From assembly GCF_009707545.1 (NCBI RefSeq), contig NZ_WLYK01000012.1, positions 62,001 to 126,000 on the forward strand: DNA of 64,000 nt. The letters run 5' to 3'. Position numbers and translations under genes: made by a program. Shown here in pieces: positions 26,674 through 36,406 of the stretch. Below the pieces are notes generated by a model. That model made no database searches and had not been told where the DNA came from. It saw nothing but the letters and a program-made list of their open reading frames with translations. The stretch comes from Nakamurella alba. Its GTDB lineage: Bacteria > Actinomycetota > Actinomycetes > Mycobacteriales > Nakamurellaceae. Within the stretch, counting starts at the first letter, position 1. The number at the start of each line of letters is the position of its first letter.

Positions 26674-27666
26674 CTAGACCGCGATCAGCACCTTGGCCCG
26701 CGGATGCTCGAGCTCGACGTAGCGGATCGCGGCGGCGGCCTCGGACAGATGGAAGGCGCGGTCCACCACCGGACGGATCGCACCTTCCCGCTGCATCGCC
26801 AACAGGTCACGCAGCAGCGCCCGATCGGGCTTCGCCGAGAAGATCACCAGACGCTGGGGTTTCGAGAACAACGACCGCACCCCGGCGCCGATCATCAGCC
26901 CCATCGGCCCGAAGAAGCTGCCACCCTCCGACCGGCCGCCGCCGGTCAGCACCAGGGTCCCGGTGGGCGTCAGCGCACGCCGCAGCTCCGACAGGGAACG
27001 GCTGGCCGCCAGGTCGACGATGACGTCCCACTGCCGGCCGGCCGCGGTGAAATCGGCGGCACCGTAGTCGATCACGTCCTCTGCACCGAGGGACCGGACC
27101 ATCTCCAGGTTCCGCCCACTGCACACCCCGGTGACCTCGGCGCCGAGGGCGACCGCCATCTGCACCGCGTAGGTACCGACACCCCCGGACGCCCCGTTGA
27201 TCAGCACCTTCTGCCCGGGGCCGACCTTCCCCGCCCGCACCGCTCCCAGGGCCGTACCGCCGGCCAGCGGTAACGCCGCGGCCCGGTCGAAGGGCACCTC
27301 GAGCGGCAGTATCTCGAGCAGATCCTCGTGGGCGCAGACCTTCTCGGCGAACGCACCGTCCTTCGCCAGCTCGCCGAACACCCGGTCACCGACCCGCAGG
27401 TGGCGCACATCGGGTCCGGCGGCCTCCACCACGCCGGCGACGTCACGTCCCCGCACCTTGTTCCGCGGGCCGCGCAGCCCGAAGATCCCGGGCGCCATCA
27501 GCCGGGCCAGGTAGGGGTCCCCGCGCATCACGTGCCAGTCGGCGGCGTTCACCGACGCCGCGCGCACCGCGACCAGCACCTCCCCGCGCCCGGGGGTCGG
27601 GTCCGGTACCTCCTCGAACGAGAGTTGTTCCGCGGGCCCGTACCGCGCCTGCACCAACGCCTTCAT
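26674..27666 (-). CDS. NAD(P)H:quinone oxidoreductase / zinc-free MDR alcohol dehydrogenase
   Basis: 330 residues, start ATG 27666 with AAGGAG five bases upstream. Medium-chain dehydrogenase/reductase: N-terminal GroES-like half (MKALVQARYGPAEQLSFEEV ... VNAADWHVMRGD) and nucleotide-binding half with the Rossmann motif NGASGGVGTYAVQMA. The zinc-binding Cys/His set of alcohol dehydrogenases is absent, which fits the quinone-oxidoreductase subgroup using NADPH. It is divergent from a TipA-like MerR regulator across 227 bases that contain the MerR-type promoter, so drug- or stress-responsive co-control is possible. Physiological substrate unknown. Confidence 0.92.
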   Translation of the reverse strand: MKALVQARYGPAEQLSFEEVPDPTPGRGEVLVAVRAASVNAADWHVMRGDPYLARLMAPGIFGLRGPRNKVRGRDVAGVVEAAGPDVRHLRVGDRVFGELAKDGAFAEKVCAHEDLLEILPLEVPFDRAAALPLAGGTALGAVRAGKVGPGQKVLINGASGGVGTYAVQMAVALGAEVTGVCSGRNLEMVRSLGAEDVIDYGAADFTAAGRQWDVIVDLAASRSLSELRRALTPTGTLVLTGGGRSEGGSFFGPMGLMIGAGVRSLFSKPQRLVIFSAKPDRALLRDLLAMQREGAIRPVVDRAFHLSEAAAAIRYVELEHPRAKVLIAV

Positions 27667-27793
27667 CCCGGCTCCTTCGGGTCGCGCCTGTCGTTCGGGA
27701 CACTTCGCTCTGCGACAGACCCTAGGAATTCCCTGTGCGAACGGGTATCGGGGACATCCCTGACCTCCACCCGAATCGGTCCGGAAAAGGTGC

Positions 27794-27824
27794 TTGACCC
27801 TGACGTAGCGTCAGGCTGTTGAGT
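27794..27824 (+). promoter_or_regulatory. MerR-type promoter with central dyad
   Basis: -35 TTGACC (27794-27799), dyad CCTGACG-TAG-CGTCAGG (27799-27815) and -10-like TTGAGT (27819-27824) with a 19-base spacer. An over-long spacer carrying the dyad is the hallmark of promoters activated by MerR proteins. It reads into the TipA-like gene at 27894, implying autoregulation. Confidence 0.8.
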
Positions 27825-27893
27825 CGTTCCTGTCCGGGCCGACCGGCCGGGACATCGGAATCAGCGGGACACCGACACGTGGGAGGAGGAGCG

Positions 27894-28652
27894 ATGAGCT
27901 ACAGCATCGGGCAGGTGGCCGGGCTGGCCGGCGTGACCGTCCGGACGTTGCACCACTACGGCCGGATCGGGCTGCTGGAGCCGCAGGGCCGGACCGGCAG
28001 CGGCTACCGGCAGTACGCCGAACGGGACCTGGACCGGTTGCGGCACATTCTCTTCTACCGCGAGCTCGGGTTCCCGCTGGAGGAGATCGCGACCATCCTG
28101 GACGACCCGGGCGCGGACACCCGCGCCCACCTGCGCCGGCAGCACGAATTGCTGACCGGGCGGATCGGGCGTCTGCACACGATGATCGAGGCGATCGAGA
28201 AGGAGATGGAGGCGGACAGCATGGGGATCCAACTGACCCCGCAGGAGAAGTTCGAGATCTTCGGGCCGAACTACTCCGAGGACTACGAGACCGAGGCGGA
28301 GCAGCGCTGGGGCGACTCCGAGGCCTGGCGGCAGTCGCAGCAGCGGGCCGGCAAGCTCACCAAGCAGCAGTGGATCGAGATCAAGGAGAGCACCGACGAT
28401 CTCAACCGGCGACTGGCCGAGGCCATGACGTCGGGGGCGGCGGCCGACTCCCCGGCCGCGATGGACCTGGCCGAGGAGCACCGGCGGGGCATCGAGATGT
28501 TCTACGACTGCTCGTACGCCATGCACCGCGGTCTCGGCGACATGTACGTCGCCGACGAGCGTTTCACCCGCACCTACGACGAGGTCGCGCCGGGACTGGC
28601 GGGCTGGCTACGGGATGCCATCCACGCCAACGCCTCTCGCCACGAGGCCTGA
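27894..28652 (+). CDS. MerR-family activator with TipAS-like drug-binding domain
   Basis: 252 residues. Start ATG 27894 preceded by GGGAGGAGGA. The N-terminal MerR winged helix (YSIGQVAGLAGVTVRTLHHY) is followed by GYRQY and the long dimerisation helix. From about residue 110 comes a TipAS-type domain (LTPQEKFEIFG, EAWRQSQQRAGKLTKQQW, FYDCSYAMHRGLGDMYVAD, FTRTYDE), which in TipA binds thiopeptides and in related proteins other bulky antibiotics. It probably senses a toxic compound and activates its own promoter. The divergent oxidoreductase is a candidate second target. Confidence 0.93.
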   Translation: MSYSIGQVAGLAGVTVRTLHHYGRIGLLEPQGRTGSGYRQYAERDLDRLRHILFYRELGFPLEEIATILDDPGADTRAHLRRQHELLTGRIGRLHTMIEAIEKEMEADSMGIQLTPQEKFEIFGPNYSEDYETEAEQRWGDSEAWRQSQQRAGKLTKQQWIEIKESTDDLNRRLAEAMTSGAAADSPAAMDLAEEHRRGIEMFYDCSYAMHRGLGDMYVADERFTRTYDEVAPGLAGWLRDAIHANASRHEA

Positions 28653-28663
28653 GCCGCGCAGGA

Positions 28664-29962
28664 TCAGGGTGCTTCGGCGGCCACCGAGCCCTGGTTCAGG
28701 ATCTCGTCCAGCACGGCCGGGTCCTGGAGCTCCATCCAGGCGATGACGTCGGAGTAGGTGGTGCAGTAGGTGTCCGGCTCGCCGCAGTAGTTCTCCATGA
28801 ACTGCAGCACGGCGGGGTTGAACGAGTTGCCGTTCCAGTTGTTGAAGTGGTTCGCCACCAGGATCGGCGCCCGGTTGCCGGCGTAGGCCTCGTCGTAGAG
28901 GAACTGGTAGGTCTCGTAGACCTTCTGGCGCAGGTCGGCCTCGGTACCCGGCTCGTTCGCCCCGCCGTTGTACTTGACCCACATGTTGTAGTCCATGTTG
29001 ATCACCATGCCGTCGAAGCCCGGCGAGTAGACGTACGGCATGTAGAACTCCCAGATGCCGTCACGCAGCACCGGCCAGGAGATGCCGGAGGTCGGCGAGT
29101 TCATCGACGAGTCGTAGGTGAACCCGTGCTCCTTCCAGGCCGGGACCAGCTGCTGCCAGATGCCCTCCAGGCACTGGGTGCGGCCGCCCTTGATGGTGTC
29201 CAGCGGCACGGTCAGGTCCGGCAGGGTCACACCCGGGTTGTTCTGCTTGTAGTTCTCCAGGAACCCGAAGAACTGGTCCAGCTCGTTGTTCCAGTCGGCG
29301 GTGGTCCACACGCTGCCGCTCGGCTCGGCGCCGGAGCAGAAGTGGCCGTTGTAGTGGGTGCCGATCTCATGACCACGCGAGTAGGCCTCGTTGAGGTCCT
29401 CGATCAGCGTCGCGACCTCCTCGCCGGTCCCGCCGAAGCCCACGGAGGACGAACCCTGGGCGTGGCCCGGGCCGGTGTAGCGGTCCGCGTTCTCGTCGGT
29501 CAGCAGGTAGAGGCCGGTGAGGAAACCGTTGAACCGGGAGTCGGTCTTCTCCGCGGCGGCCATGAACTCCTGCCACTTCTCGTGGGAGCCGGCGCCGTCG
29601 AAGGAGAAGATGATGAACTGCGGCGGGGTGTCCCCCGGCTTCAGCTTGGTCATCGGCACGTTGCTCGGCTTCGTGCCGCTCGGCGTGCTCGCGCTGGTCT
29701 GCGGCGAGGACGCCGAGCTGGGCGGGGCCGACGTCGCCGACGAGGCGGACGATGCGGAGCTGGGCGGGGCCGAGGTCGCCGACGAGGCGGAGGACGCGAC
29801 ACTCGACCCGCCCGAGGCGGTGCTGCCGCCCACCGTGACGTTCGAGGTCACCGTGACGGTGCCGCCGCCGGCGGTGTCCGTCCGATTGCCCTGGTAGATC
29901 AGTACGCCCGTCACCACGGCGATGACCAGCACCACCGCCAGCACCAGGTACCTGGTCCGCAT
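28664..29962 (-). CDS. Secreted or membrane-anchored polysaccharide deacetylase-like protein
   Basis: 432 residues from ATG 29962. The N-terminus RTRYLVLAVVLVIAVVTGVL is a signal anchor without a lipobox. A Ser/Ala/Thr-rich linker (about 45-115) holds two nearly identical copies of SSASSATSAPPSS. The catalytic domain begins with FIIFSFDGAGSHEKW and has the metal-binding HxxxH as GTHYNGH, followed by Trp/Asn-rich sequence and VANHFNNWNG. In canonical NodB deacetylases the first motif is TFDDG; here only the first Asp is present, so activity may differ. It probably acts on an envelope glycan outside the membrane. Convergent with the MerR gene, 11 bases apart. Confidence 0.8.
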   Translation of the reverse strand: MRTRYLVLAVVLVIAVVTGVLIYQGNRTDTAGGGTVTVTSNVTVGGSTASGGSSVASSASSATSAPPSSASSASSATSAPPSSASSPQTSASTPSGTKPSNVPMTKLKPGDTPPQFIIFSFDGAGSHEKWQEFMAAAEKTDSRFNGFLTGLYLLTDENADRYTGPGHAQGSSSVGFGGTGEEVATLIEDLNEAYSRGHEIGTHYNGHFCSGAEPSGSVWTTADWNNELDQFFGFLENYKQNNPGVTLPDLTVPLDTIKGGRTQCLEGIWQQLVPAWKEHGFTYDSSMNSPTSGISWPVLRDGIWEFYMPYVYSPGFDGMVINMDYNMWVKYNGGANEPGTEADLRQKVYETYQFLYDEAYAGNRAPILVANHFNNWNGNSFNPAVLQFMENYCGEPDTYCTTYSDVIAWMELQDPAVLDEILNQGSVAAEAP

Positions 29963-30230
29963 CGCACCCCACTCGTCTCGAGACCCACTCGTCGCCGTCC
30001 CGGCAGGCCGCGGGCGGTCAACAAACAGTAAAGAGGGTCGCACGGCGGGTATCGGATCGACGTGAGACCCACCGTGGCGACCCCGACGGGACGGGCATCA
30101 CGCCGTACCGATTCCCGCCCGCACCAGGGCGCTCGGTAGATTCTCCGGACAGGCACCTGCCGGTCGGCGTCGTACGGGGGATATCCCGGTGGCTCGGCCG
30201 GGCGGCAACGATGCGGACGGAAGGCGGACC

Positions 30231-31541
<1,311 letters not shown>

Positions 31542-31570
31542 CGGGTTCGCCTCCGGACCGGTCCTGACCG

Positions 31571-32482
31571 ATGGACGCCGATGCCCCGGCCGGACTCGTC
31601 TGGCACTACACGGATGCCGGCGGCCTGCTGTCGATCCTGTCCGGCCACCAGCTGTGGGCGACGTCGTCCCGGTTCCTCAACGATTCGGGCGAGGTCGCGC
31701 TGGGCGGCCGTCGACTGGTCGAGGAAGTGCGCCGGAGGTCGGGCGAGAACGCCTTCTTCCGCTGGCTGCACGGTGCGCTGGAGAGCCCGGGGCGGCACCC
31801 GGCGCGGCCGTCGCCGGAGTTCTTCGTGCTCAGTGCCGCCCTCGACTGGGACCTGCTGGCGGTGTGGCGGAACTACGGCGGCCGCGGTGAGTCCTACGCG
31901 CTCGGTCTCGACCCCTCGGCGCCGCTCGCGGCGCTCTGCGAAGGTGCCGGACCTGCCGTCCCCGATGCCATCCGGCACCGGTCCTGGTCGCCGGTCCGGT
32001 ATGCGGACGACGACCAGCACCGGCTGGTGGAGGCGGTGTTCGACAACCTGGAGGACGAGGTGCGCCGGGCGCAGCAGCTCTTCGAGGCCGGCGCCTCGCC
32101 GGCCGAGCTGCTCGCCGAGGTCTCCGAGCTGGTGGACGACATGGAGCAGGCGCTGCTGCTGACCAAGCACGTCGGATTCACCGACGAGCGCGAGTCCCGG
32201 TGGTCCACGGTGCTCTACCGGCGCGCCGGGGTGGATCATCCCGGGGAGCTCGTCCGCTACCGGGCCACTCCCTACGGGATCGCGCCGTACATCCGACTCA
32301 CCGGTGCGCCGGCCGGCACCGGCCCCACCGTGGGTGCCCCGTCGCCGCTTCCGGTGCGCGCCCTCGCCATCTCCCCCTCCCCGCACTCCCGCGACTCCGC
32401 CCGCTCGCTGCGGGATCTGCTGGAGGTGCACGGCTACACCGGTGTCCCTGTCGTGGCCTCGGCCATCCCGTTCCGTGGCTGA
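31571..32482 (+). CDS. DUF2971 domain protein
   Basis: 303 residues from ATG 31571, 29 bases after gltA. The N-terminus has the DUF2971 signature: LVWHYTDAGGLLSIL, then LWATSSRFLNDSGE, later LSAALDWDLLAVWRNYGG and YALGL. Families with this HYT...FLND pattern are mostly uncharacterised. The C-terminus contains RATPYGIAPYIRLTG and ends in a region with VRALAISPS. The next gene starts within 10 bases and is broken by frameshifts, so the two may once have been an operon. No function is assigned. It interrupts a run of housekeeping genes and may be accessory. Confidence 0.8.
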   Translation: MDADAPAGLVWHYTDAGGLLSILSGHQLWATSSRFLNDSGEVALGGRRLVEEVRRRSGENAFFRWLHGALESPGRHPARPSPEFFVLSAALDWDLLAVWRNYGGRGESYALGLDPSAPLAALCEGAGPAVPDAIRHRSWSPVRYADDDQHRLVEAVFDNLEDEVRRAQQLFEAGASPAELLAEVSELVDDMEQALLLTKHVGFTDERESRWSTVLYRRAGVDHPGELVRYRATPYGIAPYIRLTGAPAGTGPTVGAPSPLPVRALAISPSPHSRDSARSLRDLLEVHGYTGVPVVASAIPFRG

Positions 32483-32491
32483 GGAGATCCG

Positions 32492-34488
32492 TTGACGATG
32501 CTGGGGTTCGTCGAGACCGACGAGTACGTCTGCTGGTACAGCACGCTCAAGGTGGTCGATGGGCGCCACGGGAGATCGGGCGACGGCCTGTGGTACCCCG
32601 GCACCGATGCGCTGTTCGACTTCGCCGGCGAGGCGGCGCCGGTCGGCACCTTTGCGCGCGCCGGGCTCGGCTGGCTGTGTGCTGCCGGGGGACAACGACG
32701 TCCTGCAGGTGGTGCGGATGGAGAGTCATGACACCGAGCCCCGGCCGCCCGGGCCGGAATACGAGGACGTGACCGAGATCAACTACGCGGCGGGGTTCGG
32801 CGGTGCCGTGCTGGAGCAGGTCACCGGAGGCCCCGTCGGCGAGGTGCTGGCCCTCGGCAGACCGGGCCTCTACCGGTGCCCGGGTGGGCCGTCGACGCGG
32901 CCAGGCCGGGCGCGTCCCGGATCCCGACGAATCGCCCCTGTACGGCCCCGGAGACACCTGGTTGCTGCAGTTCTGGCCGGTGGACACACCTTCGATGCCC
33001 CGCTGGCCCCGCCGGACGGCGCGGCAACTGGCCGAATGGGCACCAGGAGAGGGCGACCTCGAGCACGGCGTGGCGGCAGACCTGCACATCATCGCGGCCT
33101 GGCTCCGCCCCGCGGTGGTGTCGCTGCCCGAGTTGGCCGGGGTCACCGGGCTCGACACCGGTCGGATCCTGACCGGGCTGGACACCGCGCAGGTCACCGG
33201 CCTGCTGACGGTCGAGGGTGATCCCCGGCAGGGCACGTTCGTGATGACCGCCGCCGGGTCCTCGCGGCCGGCACCGTGGCTCGGCGTCGACCCCGGGTCC
33301 GACGACGACGAGGAAGCCTTCACCTATCTGCAGGACCTACCCGATTTCCCGGACGGCCCCGGCGGTGCGCAGGTCGTGTACTCGGCCGAGCCATGGCCGG
33401 ATCCGTCGTTCCCGGTCTCCGGATTCGGCAACGTCGGGATCTACCTCGGGCTGCCCAAGGGCCTCCCTCCGGACGCGGACCGCTGGATCAGCGCGACCTG
33501 GGGCGGCCCGCCACCCGACCCGGACCGTCGCGACGAGTTCGGCATGCCACCGCCGACGTCACTGCCCGTCGGCGATCCACCCCGGACCGATCTGCTCTCC
33601 CGCGGCGACGGGCGGCTGCACATCCGGCGCCCCTCCGGCGACTTCGCCGAACTCCCGGGGTTCCGCGAGTACACCAGCAGCGCAACGATTCTCGGAACGC
33701 TGTTCGGGACGCTCGCGATCCGCGAGGACCGCTCGCTGCTGATCCGCCCCGATCTCACCTCGCTGGACCTCCCGGTGGCCTCCGGCTACCCCGCGATGGC
33801 CGACGCATCAGGGACACGGGTGGCGATCGACGTGTCGAAGTACTCGCCCCGACGGCCGAGGCACGGCCTGGTGGTGCTCGACCTCACCGATCTCTCGGTC
33901 ACCGAGATGCCCTGGGACTTCAAGCGCGACCTCTCGCTGATCGGCTGGCACAACGGCGCGGTGTACTTCGCCGCCGACACCTTCACCGAGGAACGGACCC
34001 TGGCGTGGCGGCCCGGCCGGGAACCCGTCGAGCAGGTCGACAGATGCGTCAGGATCGACGATCGATCCGGTCTCCGGCTCCGCGACGGCCCCGGGGGGAC
34101 GGACGTCGTCCGTGCCGACGGCACGACCTGGACGCTGATGGACGAGTACGACGTCGACGTGGTCCCCGGTGGCCGGTTCGTGTTCGGGCTGACCCGGGTC
34201 CGGCAGGACCGGATGGACGCGCCGTTCCGACTCCGCCGCTGGGACTTCGCCTCGACAGAGGTCGTGGTGCAGGAGTTCCTGCTGCCGTCCCAGCTGGGCG
34301 TGAACGCCTTCCACCGGCACGGACCGCGATTCGACAACCTGGTCTGGGAGGACCCCGACCACTTCCTGGTCGGCGCCGACCATCGCGGAGCTGCGCGGGT
34401 GTCCATCCTGTCCGGTCAGGTCGAGGTCGTCCGGATGCCGGACGAGGTGAACGACCCGCAGTTCGCCCGCCCGGCGATGATGGGTTGA
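32492..34488 (+). pseudogene. Beta-propeller-like gene split by two +1 frameshifts
   Basis: Three successive frames read as one protein. Segment A starts at TTG 32492 (or ATG 32498) after GAGGAG and runs to ARAGLGWLC near 32680. Segment B continues one base on (VLPGDNDVLQVVRMESHD ... GRPGLYRC) to about 32880. Segment C, again one base on, runs PDPDESPLYGPGDTWLLQFW to the stop at 34488. Each change equals one extra base, near GCCGGGGGA and GCCCGGG. Around 33060-33250 a winged-helix-like stretch is possible; the last 270 residues have the strand-rich rhythm of a beta-propeller. Either a decayed gene or homopolymer sequencing errors. I do not recognise the family. Confidence 0.7.
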
Positions 34489-34516
34489 CCGCTCGCGTCG
34501 TGGGTACGCATTCCCC

Positions 34517-35896
34517 ATGACGCGCGTGCTGTGGTTCCGCAGGGATCTCCGACTCGGCGACCACCCGGCACTGGCGGAGGCGTCGGCAGCCGGTGACGTG
34601 CTCGGGGTTTTCGTCGCCGACGACGCCCTCCTGAAGCCGTCCGGGGCGCCGCGCCGGGCCTTCCTGGCCCGCACCCTCGAAGCGCTGGACGACACGATGG
34701 GCGGCCGGCTGCTGATCGTGCACGGCCGGCCGGAGTCGGTGATCCCACGACTGGTGCGCTCGGTCGAGGCCGAGGCGGTCCACGTCAGCGAGGACTTCGG
34801 ACCGTACGGCCGCCGCCGGGACGGTCTGGTCCAGGAGGCACTCGAGAAGGCCGGGTGCGACTGGCACGCAACGGGTTCCGCCTATGCCATCTCCCCCGGC
34901 CGGGTCCGCAAGCCGGACGGCACCCCGTACGCGGTGTTCACACCCTTCCACCGGGCCTGGTCCGAGCACGGCTGGCGCGCTCCGGCGAAGTCCGGCACCG
35001 GCGTGCACTGGATCGACCCGGAGTCGGTCGACCTCGGTGGTGGAAAACGCTGGGCGGCCTCCGATCTCGCGGTTGCCGTCGACGACGGACTGACCGTCCC
35101 GGACGCCGGGGAGAAGGCCGCGCTGGCCGCCTGGAAGGACTTCCGCGAGGCCGCTGTCGCCGACTACGACACCGAACGCGATCGCCCAGATCATCCCGGC
35201 ACCAGCCACATGTCGGTGCACCTGAAGTGGGGCGCCATCCATCCCCGGACCCTGCTCGCCGACCTGTCCCGGCACCGCTCGGCCGGTGCTGCGTCCTACC
35301 GCCGCGAGCTCGGCTTCCGCGACTTCTACGCCGACATCCTCTTCCACAAGCCGGAATCCCTGACGAAATCGGTGGATCCGGCCGTCGACCGGATGCGCTG
35401 GGACACCGGCAAGGGGGCCGAGGAACACCTGGAGGCGTGGAAGGCGGGCCGGACCGGCTTCCCCTACATCGATGCCGGGATGCGGCAACTGCTGGCGGAG
35501 GGCTGGATGCACAACCGGGTCCGCATGGGAGTCGCGTCGTTCCTGATCAAGGACCTGCACATCCCGTGGCAGCTCGGAGCCCGGCACTTCATGGAGCACC
35601 TGATCGACGGTGACGCCGCATCGAACACCCACGGCTGGCAGTGGGTCGCCGGATCCGGCGCCCAGGCCGCGCCCTTCTACCGCATCTTCAACCCCGTCGG
35701 TCAGGGCGAGAAGCACGACCCGACAGGCGAGTACGTGCGGCAGTACGTGCCCGAGCTGCGGGAGGTGAAGGGCAAGGCCGTGCATCGCCCCTGGGACCTG
35801 CCCGACGGCCTGCCCTCCGGCTATCCCGACCGCATCGTCGAGCACGACGTCGAGCGCAAGCACGCCCTCAGCGACTGGGAGCAGCGGCCGCGCTGA
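34517..35896 (+). CDS. phr: Deoxyribodipyrimidine photolyase
   Basis: 459 residues, ATG 34517. Light-driven repair of cyclobutane pyrimidine dimers. The N-terminal alpha/beta antenna domain begins TRVLWFRRDLRLGDHPAL. The C-terminal FAD domain contains GTSHMSVHLKWGAIHPRTLL, GFPYIDAGMRQLLAEGWMHN, RVRMGVASFLIKDLHIPW and NTHGWQWVAGSGAQAAPFYR, all hallmarks of class I CPD photolyases. Length is normal. It stands alone, 28 bases after the frameshifted gene and before a gene-free stretch. Confidence 0.96.
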   Translation: MTRVLWFRRDLRLGDHPALAEASAAGDVLGVFVADDALLKPSGAPRRAFLARTLEALDDTMGGRLLIVHGRPESVIPRLVRSVEAEAVHVSEDFGPYGRRRDGLVQEALEKAGCDWHATGSAYAISPGRVRKPDGTPYAVFTPFHRAWSEHGWRAPAKSGTGVHWIDPESVDLGGGKRWAASDLAVAVDDGLTVPDAGEKAALAAWKDFREAAVADYDTERDRPDHPGTSHMSVHLKWGAIHPRTLLADLSRHRSAGAASYRRELGFRDFYADILFHKPESLTKSVDPAVDRMRWDTGKGAEEHLEAWKAGRTGFPYIDAGMRQLLAEGWMHNRVRMGVASFLIKDLHIPWQLGARHFMEHLIDGDAASNTHGWQWVAGSGAQAAPFYRIFNPVGQGEKHDPTGEYVRQYVPELREVKGKAVHRPWDLPDGLPSGYPDRIVEHDVERKHALSDWEQRPR

Positions 35897-36406
35897 GCAG
35901 TGGAGAGATTGCCGCCACCTTCTGGTCACCGCGCTGTCGTACTTCGCAGTTGCTCCAGGCGGCCAGGGATGGCCGCGCGACACCCCTGGTTGCCGCCGGA
36001 CTTCCGGCCCGGGGGGTGGCGCGCGCCCGCGTCGTCATCCGCCGACGCCGACCGGGTCCGCCGTGGCGGCCGAGCCGGCGGTCATCACCTGATGGCGTGC
36101 TTGCCGCACTGAACTCCGGCATCCGAACCGACTGTCGGTGGGCTGGTCCATGCTGATGCCTGTCGGAGACAACAACGACGTAGCCGCTCGTCCGACGAAG
36201 GTGCCCGGAGGCCCGGCTGTACCTCGCTGGAGCGTGTCCACGGGTGAGGACCGGCTGTCGACAACTGGTTGCAGAACGAGATAGTCGCGAACATGTGTTC
36301 CAAGGTAGCTGTGCAGCTGCTACTCTGATGTGAGTGACCTCCAGGGGGATGAGGGCACAGCAGATCTCGCGAGTCGTGATGACGGAAGCGGAACGGGGTG
36401 GGACCA
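35897..36406. other. 510-base gene-free region
   Basis: No reading frame here shows coding character. The region is less GC-rich than its surroundings toward the right. It holds a candidate LexA box (36287-36302) and a possible promoter: TACTCT (36321-36326) as -10 with TTCCAA (36298-36303) as a weak -35. Both would serve the DUF222/HNH gene. Otherwise I see nothing. Confidence 0.6.
36287..36302. promoter_or_regulatory. Candidate LexA (SOS) box upstream of the HNH gene
   Basis: The core CGAAC-ATGT-GTTC fits the actinobacterial SOS box TCGAAC-N4-GTTCGA except for the outermost bases. It overlaps the probable -35 of the downstream promoter, as expected for repression. The 13E12-type DUF222/HNH family in Mycobacterium tuberculosis includes LexA-controlled members, which makes the match more believable. 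Confidence 0.55.
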
